Assembly (NCBI GenBank): GCA_964512105.1 | Contig: CAZEGI010000039.1 | Coordinates: forward strand, 1 to 6,236 | Reading direction: 5' to 3' | Length of the DNA: 6,236 bases | Origin: CAZEGI01 sp964512105 | GTDB taxonomy: Archaea > Altiarchaeota > Altiarchaeia > IMC4 > CAZEGI01 | Shown: positions 1 through 6,236 of the stretch, in pieces | Layout: each line of letters begins with the position of its first letter | Numbering within the stretch: the stretch's first letter is position 1 | Position numbers and translations under genes: made by a program | Notes under the pieces: generated by a model | The model's database searches: none | What the model was told of the DNA's origin: nothing | The model's input: only the letters and a program-made list of their open reading frames with translations

Positions 1-1708
1 AAAACGGATTAGCCACCCTGTAAAACGCGAACGACTCGTTCATTCCGCGCTCGAATGTGTATCCCCTAATGTTCCACCTTGCGATTTCCGTGAGCTGGTA
101 TTTGTCGTGCATATTCTTGCACACGGAATTCTTATATGGCTCGTAGAGGCACCAGAATCCGTCCTCAAAAATCACGCAGTCGGTTTTGTTGAAAATGCGT
201 TTCATGACCTCGTTATTCTGACCGTACCATGTTTGTAACGAATTTTTTCCCATCACCAGATACATTGACGGGTTATGCGAGAGTATGTAACAGGAATCAT
301 CAATTTTGTCCCGCATAAGGTACGCAAAGTCGTGGTTTTCGCGGGCGCGGAATGCCTGATGGTCCGGAACGGTTATGAATCCTTCCAGCGGATACAGTGA
401 AACAAGACACGTTGCGACGAGTATCAAAACAACAAAGGCCTCATACCTGACGAATTTTTTCAGCAGGGATTCAACAACAAAAAGTCCGTATCCGCCGAGT
501 ATGAGGATTGGAGTTGCATAGTTCAGTGAAAACCGGTGGCCGATTCCGCCGGAGTTCACTCCGCCCGCATAGAAAAACAAAAACAGTATGAAGAACGGCA
601 CAAACCAGAGCAGCAGGGACGCAAGGACTTTCTTCCTTTCCTTGAAGGAGTATATGATTCCAATAAGCGCGAACGCGGCGAAAATCCACGGATGCTTGCT
701 GTTGTCGTAAAAAAACCCCGCGTTTTCGGTGAACTGCCTTTCCGCATACTCCAGGCCAAAACGCTTCCCTTCAGGCGCGCCCCATGTGTCAGTTTTATTC
801 GCATAAAGCATGTGGCTGAGGTGCGGCGCGAGCAGCAGCAGAAGCACAAGCCAGGGAATCCAGAATTTGTAGTTTGCTAAGTTCCTTAGCTGGTTTTTTC
901 CGAAGAGCAGGAACATTACTCCAAATAACGGGATGAATAAACCGTTTTCGTGCCTCACCTGAACCGCAAAAACGAGGAGCGTTACGGAAAACATCAGGAT
1001 TCTGAGGTTTTCGGTTTTCAGGTAAACCATGAATAAAACAAGCGTCAGGAGTATGAAGAATATTGAGTAAAGTTCAACCCCTACACTGGCTGACCATACC
1101 ATATGTGATGGGAAAAGCGCGAATAGGAGCGAGGCATAAAGGGCAACGCGTTCGTTCTCGAACAACAAATACGTCAGTAAAAAAACCAGGAAAATGGACA
1201 GCACCGCAACAACCATAGATAGCGCGAACGTTACGGTCTCGCTTGTTCCGAAGATGAAGTACACGATTGCAAGAAGGACAGGATACCCGGTCGGCTCCTT
1301 GTTAAGGATTCCCTCCTCGCATTTTTCCGGAGTTCCGTAGTTGCACAGGATTGTCCGCCCTTCGGTTGCAATGCTGTTTCCAATGTCCTCGTAAATGTCC
1401 TCGTCAAAGTATATGCGATGGGTTTGCGGCACAAGAACCATCCTCAATCCGAGTCCAAGAAGCATCACGAGTGTCAGCAATATCCATGCGTTTCTGTTTA
1501 TGTTATTAAACTGTTTTTTGATGTCCTTAAAACTCAGAAATCCGAATGCCAGTATCAGCAGGAAATCCAGAACCAGAAGTGCGGGAAGAAGGTACATGAA
1601 GGCCTCAATGCCTATGCTGACCTTGTAGGTAACGTAAGCCGAAAAAATCATGAGGTTCAGGACAATAATAACCGGAAGTATCCGCAGAATCGTTTTATCA
1701 TAACTCAT
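1..1708 (-). CDS. GT-C (GT39/PMT-like) membrane glycosyltransferase, 3' end cut by window edge
   Basis: The frame is open from ATG at 1708 to base 1, giving 569 residues with no stop, so the C-terminus is missing. Hydrophobic segments lie near residues 8-28, 35-61, 74-93, 157-181, 189-229, 236-250, 256-269, 281-296, 338-380, 395-412 and 422-440. After the third segment comes an acidic FDED motif (101-104) followed by NKEPTGYP (136-143), the layout of the first outer loop of GT-C enzymes such as the PMT/ArnT-like families, where acidic residues serve catalysis. Further family-like motifs are VRHENG (251-256) and HRF (391-393). From about 441 the chain is soluble, probably outside the cell, with Cys at 473, 511, 520 and 530 and possible N-glycosylation sequons at 507-509 and 557-559. 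The family uses polyprenyl-phosphate sugars to glycosylate lipids, glycans or proteins at the outer membrane face; donor and acceptor here are unknown. Two membrane segments precede the usual first one. The start overlaps the carbamoyltransferase stop (ATGA), which supports coupled translation. An uncharacterised GT-C membrane protein of another family is the main alternative. Confidence 0.85.
   Translation of the reverse strand, partial: MSYDKTILRILPVIIVLNLMIFSAYVTYKVSIGIEAFMYLLPALLVLDFLLILAFGFLSFKDIKKQFNNINRNAWILLTLVMLLGLGLRMVLVPQTHRIYFDEDIYEDIGNSIATEGRTILCNYGTPEKCEEGILNKEPTGYPVLLAIVYFIFGTSETVTFALSMVVAVLSIFLVFLLTYLLFENERVALYASLLFALFPSHMVWSASVGVELYSIFFILLTLVLFMVYLKTENLRILMFSVTLLVFAVQVRHENGLFIPLFGVMFLLFGKNQLRNLANYKFWIPWLVLLLLLAPHLSHMLYANKTDTWGAPEGKRFGLEYAERQFTENAGFFYDNSKHPWIFAAFALIGIIYSFKERKKVLASLLLWFVPFFILFLFFYAGGVNSGGIGHRFSLNYATPILILGGYGLFVVESLLKKFVRYEAFVVLILVATCLVSLYPLEGFITVPDHQAFRARENHDFAYLMRDKIDDSCYILSHNPSMYLVMGKNSLQTWYGQNNEVMKRIFNKTDCVIFEDGFWCLYEPYKNSVCKNMHDKYQLTEIARWNIRGYTFERGMNESFAFYRVANPF
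1705..1708 (-). other. ATGA start/stop overlap between carbamoyltransferase and GT-C genes
   Basis: The ATG at 1708-1706 shares two bases with the TGA at 1707-1705. No good Shine-Dalgarno sequence precedes this start (the nearest purine run is a weak GTGG), so terminating ribosomes probably reinitiate here, which would link the amounts of the two proteins. Confidence 0.7.
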
Positions 1709-3390
1709 TTTAATTCCACAAGGAAATTGCCAATACCCATAACAGGAGCTTTGGTCTTGACCATCATGTCAAGCGCATCCTCGGGCGTGTTGACAATCGG
1801 GTATCCGTGCAGGTTGAAGCTCGTGTTCAGGATTATTCCGTCACCGGTTTTTTTCTTCACGGTCTCTATCAGTTTTCTGTATTTCGGGTTTTCATCGCCG
1901 AGCATCTGCGGGCGCGCGGAGCCGTCAACGTTCATAACCGCTTTCACCCTATCAAGTATTTCCGGTTTGAACATGTAACCCATGGTCATGAACCTGTCGT
2001 ATGAATCAACGTTGTTGAAAAGTCTTTCGGATTCTTCCTCAATGAGCGACGGGCAGAAGGGCTGGAACCAGTTCCTCTTCTTTATCTGCAAGTTCAACTT
2101 GTCCTTTATCTCAAGCGAGCCGGCAGGCGCGAGAATGCTCCTGTTCCCAAGGGCGCGCGGCCCGAACTCCATCCTTCCCTGATACCACAGGACGAAATTT
2201 CCTGCACCTATGTATTCACCGATGTACTCCGGAAGGTCGCTCCTCTCCTCGTATCTCACGTTGAATTTCCTTATCGCATTTCTTATTTCATCTCCGGAAT
2301 AATCAGGACCGAAATAAACGTTGTCGATTTTTCCGGTCTCGCTGCTGTGTTTCAAACTAACCCACAGCGCTGCTCCAACTGCTAATCCTCCGTCACCCAT
2401 ATGCGGAAACACGAACCACCTCTTCATTCTTGGGTTCATCCTCACGCGAAGGTTCACCTTTATGTTCGATGCAACGCCGCCGGACCACGCCACGCTTCCA
2501 ATCCCAGTTGTTCTCATTGCATTGTCAAAAAGCTCGGATATGTGTTTTTCCACTGTTCTTTGAGCCATGTATGCGAGCTCCTCACGCGGCGTGTTCCACA
2601 TGAGTTTTTTCAGAATCGCGTATTTTTTTGCGGTCGAATACTTACACTTTACGTTCAAACCGTCAACCCTGAAGAAATCAATGAGCTTATTCTCCTTGTC
2701 CGGCACGGGATACGCGAAATCCGAAAGTGCCATGACCTTTCCCTCATCCTCGAGTTCCCGCATCCCGAGGAGCGAGGTAACCTGCTCGTAAAATATTCCG
2801 AAGGAGTCGCGCCCTCTGATTGACGACAATCTCTCGAATTCGCCGTTGTTGTAAACGTTCACAGTTCCCGACAAACCGTCGCCGATTCCGTCCAGCGTTA
2901 TGACAAGGCATTTCCTGAACCCGCTGCAAACCGCTGCAGCAGCCACGTGCGCCTCGTGGTGCCCCACAACCTCTATCTCGTAATTCCTGAAGCCCATGCG
3001 GTTCAACTGCTTTCTGAAGATCCTCACGCTCAACCTCCTGCAGAGCGGAAGTTCCGGAATTTCGGTAGTGTAATATTTTACATTCCTTCTCAACTCGACA
3101 AATCTCGGCTTTTGAATCTTTCTCCGTCTGAAAAGGTAATACGAATCCTTCATCGACGGAAGAATCCGCGTCAGGGTTTTCGCGAAATCCGTGGTTGTTA
3201 CCGCAACAATTTCAATATCCGTCGGCTTCAGTTTCAGGTAATCCAAACACGCCTTTATCGAATTTCCGGGAAAGCCGACGTCCAGTTTTTTCTTTGTTAC
3301 TCGTTCCTCATTTATCGCTACCAGAACCCTGTTGTTTTCCACAACGCATGCGCCAGCGTCGTGCCCGTCCCACACTCCAAGAACATACAT
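1705..3390 (-). CDS. NodU/CmcH-family O-carbamoyltransferase
   Basis: A complete 561-residue protein, a normal length for the family, starting MYVLGVWDGHDAGA. Family members transfer a carbamoyl group from carbamoyl phosphate, through a carbamoyl-AMP intermediate, to a hydroxyl of a sugar or antibiotic precursor in the cytoplasm. The N-terminal Kae1-like domain shows GHDAGA (9-14), HHEAH (144-148), TLDGIGDG (165-172), EGKVMAL (216-222), GGVASN (304-309) and HMGDGG (330-335). H144, H148, D167 and D333 fit the metal-site pattern known from TobZ, with HxxxH followed 19 residues later by Asp. The C-terminal domain has QGRMEFGPRALGNRSILA (404-421), FQPFCPS (442-448), DGSARPQ (489-495) and NTSFNLHGYPIVNTPEDA (522-539), all hallmarks of the family. 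No expected catalytic motif is missing. A strongly basic stretch spans about 88-131. The start lies 1 nt after the radical SAM stop, and the stop overlaps the next gene. The context suggests carbamoylation of a surface-glycan sugar; the acceptor is unknown. The family call is very secure, the substrate is not. Confidence 0.96.
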   Translation of the reverse strand: MYVLGVWDGHDAGACVVENNRVLVAINEERVTKKKLDVGFPGNSIKACLDYLKLKPTDIEIVAVTTTDFAKTLTRILPSMKDSYYLFRRRKIQKPRFVELRRNVKYYTTEIPELPLCRRLSVRIFRKQLNRMGFRNYEIEVVGHHEAHVAAAAVCSGFRKCLVITLDGIGDGLSGTVNVYNNGEFERLSSIRGRDSFGIFYEQVTSLLGMRELEDEGKVMALSDFAYPVPDKENKLIDFFRVDGLNVKCKYSTAKKYAILKKLMWNTPREELAYMAQRTVEKHISELFDNAMRTTGIGSVAWSGGVASNIKVNLRVRMNPRMKRWFVFPHMGDGGLAVGAALWVSLKHSSETGKIDNVYFGPDYSGDEIRNAIRKFNVRYEERSDLPEYIGEYIGAGNFVLWYQGRMEFGPRALGNRSILAPAGSLEIKDKLNLQIKKRNWFQPFCPSLIEEESERLFNNVDSYDRFMTMGYMFKPEILDRVKAVMNVDGSARPQMLGDENPKYRKLIETVKKKTGDGIILNTSFNLHGYPIVNTPEDALDMMVKTKAPVMGIGNFLVELK

Positions 3391-3394
3391 CTTA
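3390..3394 (-). other. One-base junction between radical SAM and carbamoyltransferase genes
   Basis: The radical SAM stop TAA (3394-3392) is followed by a single G and then the carbamoyltransferase ATG (3390-3388). The nearest upstream purine run, AAGAAG within the last radical SAM codons, is a poor match to a Shine-Dalgarno core. The spacing implies co-transcription and probably coupled translation. Confidence 0.7.
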
Positions 3395-4759
3395 TATACT
3401 TCTTATAAATACCAGTCCAGTTTTAAAAAGTGTTAATGCCCTCCCAAAACCGAAAATCCGCAGCATTCTGTACAACATTCTTGGCCGCATGTAGAACTCC
3501 CTGTACGCTCTTACTCTGAACTCTTCAAGTTTAAGTTCTTCTTTATTCGGTATGTTCCCATAGGAATACTCGAATTTGGACCAGTCTACTGCATTGTGCT
3601 TTTCAATACTTAACTCGTCAAACAATTCGGAGCCGGGAAACGGCGTTGCGATGTAAAACTCCGCGAAATCGAGCGGCAGTTTTTTCGCAAATTTTAGCGT
3701 GTCCTTCATGGTTTCTTTGGTTTCCCCCTCCAGCCCGAAAATAAAATGCCCGACAGTAACGATTCCGGCATCATGCGCGTTTCTTATGGTTTTTTCCGAC
3801 TGCTCAACCTTTATGCCCTTCCGTACGTTGTCTAGGGTTCTCTGGCTGCTTGACTCGATGCCAAACGAGACCATCCAGCACCCTGCTTTTTTCATTTTTT
3901 CCAGCATTTCCATGTCCACCGTGTCAACGCGGGAGTTGCAGAACCAGGAAATCCGCAAATTTCTCTTTATGATTTCATCACAAAGTTTTAGAACGAATTT
4001 TTTGTTCAGCGTGAATGTTTCCACAAAGAAAAAGAAATTTTTTATTCCAAAACTTTTTGCGTATTCAATCTCCTTTATCACGCTTTCCACGCTTCTCTCC
4101 CTGTATTTTTTCCCGTAATACGAAGTTGAGACGCAGAACTTGCACCCGTACGGGCAGCCCCTCCCGGTCATCAGGAGAACATACGGCTCGTTCTTTATAG
4201 GAACGCGGTATCTTTCCAAATCCACGAGGTCCCATGCGGGAAACGGAAGTTCGTCCATAACAGCGGGCGCATGGTCTGGATTTTCGATGATTTTTTCGTC
4301 CCTCCTGTAAACTATACCACTCACTTCCTCTGGCCTCATGCGTACCAAATCGGAAATCACAAGTTCCGGTTCGCCTTTCACAACAAAATCCACCTGTTCG
4401 TATTTCGCGAGCTCACGCGCGAACCGGGTCGCATGCACTCCGAAGAAAACGCTCTTGAAGTTATGAATCTCTTTAAGTTCCCTCACGACCTCAAGGTCGT
4501 TGTTTATCGTCGGTGTCGTAGTATTCACAACAACAAAATCCGGCTTGAACGCTATGAATTTTTTTTCAACCTCATCCATCGGAATTTCTTCGCCAACCGC
4601 ATCAAGCAGCATCACCTCGTTTTCGTTCCTCAGCAACGCCGCAATATACGCTAAGGTAATCGGCGGATAAACCGACTGGAACACGGATGCGGAGTGCTGG
4701 CACCTGCTCTCCTTCACGTACTTCTGTTCAGCCGGCGGGTTTAAGAGTAAAACCTTCAT
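3392..4759 (-). CDS. Radical SAM protein with N-terminal B12-binding-like domain
   Basis: A complete 455-residue protein starting MKVLLLNPP, the usual opening of B12-binding-domain radical SAM proteins (BchE-like group), so the ATG at 4759 is well supported. Residues 1 to about 140 form the Rossmann-like cobalamin-binding-type domain, ending in the common VKGEPE motif (127-132). A linker with DELPFPAWDL (169-178) leads to the radical SAM core. TGRGCPYGCKFC (198-209) supplies C202, C206 and C209, which should hold the [4Fe-4S] cluster that cleaves S-adenosylmethionine. Later core motifs are VSFGIESSSQRTLD (297-310), FGLEGET (341-347) and TPFPGSELFDE (372-382). The cobalamin lower-ligand motif DxHxxG is not present; the region expected to resemble GGPHPT reads FGVHAT (106-111). 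Family members perform methylations, ring closures and other radical reactions on lipids, pigments and natural products. Position directly before a carbamoyltransferase and between two glycosyltransferases points to modification of a glycan or its lipid carrier, but the reaction cannot be assigned. It is cytosolic, with no signal peptide or membrane segment. Confidence 0.94.
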   Translation of the reverse strand: MKVLLLNPPAEQKYVKESRCQHSASVFQSVYPPITLAYIAALLRNENEVMLLDAVGEEIPMDEVEKKFIAFKPDFVVVNTTTPTINNDLEVVRELKEIHNFKSVFFGVHATRFARELAKYEQVDFVVKGEPELVISDLVRMRPEEVSGIVYRRDEKIIENPDHAPAVMDELPFPAWDLVDLERYRVPIKNEPYVLLMTGRGCPYGCKFCVSTSYYGKKYRERSVESVIKEIEYAKSFGIKNFFFFVETFTLNKKFVLKLCDEIIKRNLRISWFCNSRVDTVDMEMLEKMKKAGCWMVSFGIESSSQRTLDNVRKGIKVEQSEKTIRNAHDAGIVTVGHFIFGLEGETKETMKDTLKFAKKLPLDFAEFYIATPFPGSELFDELSIEKHNAVDWSKFEYSYGNIPNKEELKLEEFRVRAYREFYMRPRMLYRMLRIFGFGRALTLFKTGLVFIRSI

Positions 4760-4788
4760 CCTTCAACTTATAGTAATACTAACTAAAA
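4760..4788 (-). promoter_or_regulatory. 29-nt spacer before the radical SAM gene, the only intergenic gap over 1 nt
   Basis: This AT-rich gap contains GAAGG (4764-4760) directly against the ATG, which is purine-rich but too close for a standard Shine-Dalgarno element, and TACTATAAG (4775-4767), which resembles an archaeal TATA element but sits only about 10 nt before the start. Either may be chance. No hairpin or U-rich terminator is seen, which fits read-through from the upstream GT-C gene. Confidence 0.2.
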
Positions 4789-6236
4789 TCAAGAAACGTA
4801 ATAAACCTGAGGGTCATATTGCGCAAAAACATCAACCTTTGGCCCAATAATGGTCTTTAGCAATTTCCAATTTTCCGGAGGGCCGTATGCGCACTTTGGA
4901 ATCCTGTCTACATATTCCGGATCAAGACCGTAACCCCTTGAACCCTTTGTAATCACATAGGCATCCTTTATCTCGTCGCAGTTCTTGACGCATTCTAGGC
5001 ACTTTATAAGGTTCATGCGTTGGTACTTGAAGTAAAAATTCAGATGCCCACCAGTTCCGGGGTCGCAGTAGATGGGTTTCTCATCCAAATCCTTCAACAA
5101 CCCGTAAATCTCCTTAACATCATAGGTGCTCGCATCGAGGTAAATCTTCATACCGGTCATATAAAACAGTGAAGTCACGAGGAGGAAAATCACCGCAGAT
5201 ACGAAAATGAATCTACACAGTATGCCGAGCATACCCCTACCTTTCAGACCAAGACCTAGCACATAACCGAGAATCAGGATCGATGGTATCTCTATTATCG
5301 TAAGGTGCCTGTAAAGTCGGTGTATAGGTATATATTCCGTTAAACTCATCGAGCCGAAATTGGACCACGTGAACAGGACTACTGCCCATAACACAAGAAC
5401 ATAAGCATTCTTTTTTCTTGCTACCAAAACGTAGAGGATTGCAGGAATTATGAGATAATAAAACAAACCGTAATGAACCTCGTATATGTTGTCCCACCTG
5501 AAGTTATTTTTGTTATCGAGGTTCAGCAATCCTCTTGGCAGATAACCCAAATCCGAGTTTATTCCTGCTGCACCCTTATGGTAAAATGATGTCACTACCC
5601 TATACCTCAACGTCATATCCTCAAAGCTGCCGCTCCTCACCGAGTAAAAAACCCCCTCAAGCAGAATAACCAGAACTATCCCGGCGAAAAACCAGGCATA
5701 GTTGAACTTTATCTTTCTCTCGCTTGCCATCCTGTACAGCATATAAGGGATAAAAAAGAACAGAATCATCAAACCGGATTCCCTGACGAGATACGCAACC
5801 CCAACAAAAATCCCTGACAGGAAGTAGAGTTTGTTTTTCTCGCCGTCCTTTTCGCGCTCACCGGCCAGAAAAAGAAACACGGAAATCGCCATAAAGAACG
5901 CTATCGGGACATCCGGCATTATCCATGTAGCGTTGATGACGTCCAGCGGGTAAAAGGAAAGCAGGAACGCCGCTATAAGCCCGGTTTTTTTGTCGAACAA
6001 AAGTTTTCCAATGCAAAAAATCAGCACAACATTTCCAAGCGAACACAGCAGCGGATAAATTGTTGCCGAGAAATTGCTTACGCCAAAAATGCTGAAGAAA
6101 AACGCAATCGGGTAGGTGGTCATTGATCTCAAACCAGGAAGATAACGCGGAACGTCTATGCTGCCAGTCGCTATCCTGTACGCGTCCCAGCAGTATCCGG
6201 GGTCGTCGGACCAGTTCAGACCGATAAAAAAATATA
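4789..6236 (-). CDS. GT-C (GT39/PMT-like) membrane glycosyltransferase, 5' end cut by window edge
   Basis: The frame is open from the right edge to TGA at 4789-4791, giving 481 visible residues (numbered here from the first full codon at 6234). The true start lies outside the window: the coding frame continues upstream of a TTG at 6132 and carries the expected first-outer-loop motif NWSDDPGY (7-14), whose paired aspartates are typical of GT39/PMT-like enzymes. Further signs are MPDVP (106-110), VRESG (150-154) and HRLYRH (305-310), with about ten hydrophobic segments between residues 44 and 362. Residues 363-481 form a soluble, probably extracytoplasmic, domain with five cysteines (390, 412, 415, 419, 448), three of them in a CX2CX3C group. 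The family transfers a sugar from a polyprenyl-phosphate donor at the outer membrane face; the acceptor is unknown. It shares superfamily features with the GT-C protein at the left edge, but the sequences are clearly divergent. Only about one membrane segment seems to be missing at the N-terminus. The radical SAM gene follows after 29 nt. Confidence 0.88.
   Translation of the reverse strand, partial: YFFIGLNWSDDPGYCWDAYRIATGSIDVPRYLPGLRSMTTYPIAFFFSIFGVSNFSATIYPLLCSLGNVVLIFCIGKLLFDKKTGLIAAFLLSFYPLDVINATWIMPDVPIAFFMAISVFLFLAGEREKDGEKNKLYFLSGIFVGVAYLVRESGLMILFFFIPYMLYRMASERKIKFNYAWFFAGIVLVILLEGVFYSVRSGSFEDMTLRYRVVTSFYHKGAAGINSDLGYLPRGLLNLDNKNNFRWDNIYEVHYGLFYYLIIPAILYVLVARKKNAYVLVLWAVVLFTWSNFGSMSLTEYIPIHRLYRHLTIIEIPSILILGYVLGLGLKGRGMLGILCRFIFVSAVIFLLVTSLFYMTGMKIYLDASTYDVKEIYGLLKDLDEKPIYCDPGTGGHLNFYFKYQRMNLIKCLECVKNCDEIKDAYVITKGSRGYGLDPEYVDRIPKCAYGPPENWKLLKTIIGPKVDVFAQYDPQVYYVS

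Larger units (their letters stand above)
1..6236 (-). other. Probable four-gene operon (GT-C, radical SAM, carbamoyltransferase, GT-C)
   Basis: All four genes point the same way with gaps of 29 nt, 1 nt and a 4-nt overlap, leaving no room for a separate terminator or promoter at the last two junctions. The promoter and first gene are probably to the right of the window, and the operon may continue to the left. Operon structure is inferred from spacing only. Confidence 0.75.

Noticed and set aside
1385..1404. Short direct repeat GTCCTCGTAAAT/GTCCTCGTCAAA
   Set aside because: It encodes the acidic run DEDIYEDI at the GT-C outer loop. A repeat of about 8 bases from similar codons needs no other explanation.
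1418..1978. Plus-strand open frame of 186 codons
   Set aside because: It lies opposite two strongly supported minus-strand genes, crosses their junction, and its translation shows no family motif. It is best read as an antisense shadow.
2401..2823. Plus-strand open frame of 140 codons
   Set aside because: It is antisense to the conserved middle of the carbamoyltransferase and its composition is not protein-like in any recognisable way.
2947..3408. Plus-strand open frame of 153 codons
   Set aside because: It is entirely antisense to the N-terminal half of the carbamoyltransferase, whose motifs are intact, and its translation has no recognisable domain.
3391..3410. TATATAAG and TTTATAAG on the minus strand just before the carbamoyltransferase, resembling archaeal TATA boxes
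   Set aside because: They are the last codons of the radical SAM gene and sit only 1 to about 20 nt before the ATG, which would put transcription start inside the coding region.
4767..4775. TACTATAAG as a TATA box for the radical SAM gene
   Set aside because: With the usual spacing of about 25 nt, transcription would begin after the well-supported ATG. It is noted in the spacer entry but not called as a promoter.
6121..6132. TTG at 6132 or ATG at 6123 as the start of the right-hand GT-C gene
   Set aside because: The same frame stays open to the window edge and encodes the conserved SDDPGY outer-loop motif upstream, so the true start must lie beyond base 6236.

Overview
This window holds four tightly packed genes, all on the minus strand, and almost no non-coding DNA. 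In transcription order (right to left) they are: a GT-C-type membrane glycosyltransferase whose 5' end lies beyond base 6236; a B12-binding-domain-type radical SAM protein (4759 to 3392); a NodU/CmcH-family O-carbamoyltransferase (3390 to 1705); and a second GT-C-type membrane glycosyltransferase (from 1708) that runs off the left edge without a stop. The junctions are 29 nt, 1 nt and a 4-nt ATGA overlap, so the four genes most likely form one transcription unit.

The organism cannot be named from this sequence. GC is roughly 45-50% by eye. Isoleucine ATA and arginine AGG/AGA codons are common, none of the three visible starts has a convincingly placed Shine-Dalgarno sequence, and the gene types are common in archaeal surface-glycan islands. 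An archaeon, perhaps a DPANN-type or other uncultivated lineage, is my best guess. A bacterium from a candidate phylum is not excluded. No rRNA, tRNA, mobile element, CRISPR array or convincing terminator is seen.

The likely joint role is building and decorating a cell-surface or secreted glycan. The two GT-C proteins would take sugars from polyprenyl-phosphate donors at the outer face of the membrane. The cytoplasmic carbamoyltransferase would put a carbamoyl group on a sugar hydroxyl of a nucleotide- or lipid-linked precursor. The radical SAM enzyme would carry out an unidentified radical modification of the same glycan or its lipid carrier. This is inferred from family membership and gene order; no substrate can be read from the sequence.

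The most notable points are the near-fused radical SAM/carbamoyltransferase pair between two GT-C enzymes, the missing cobalamin-ligand motif in the radical SAM protein, the cysteine-rich C-terminal domains of both GT-C proteins (one with a CX2CX3C cluster), and an extra N-terminal membrane hairpin on the left-hand GT-C protein.
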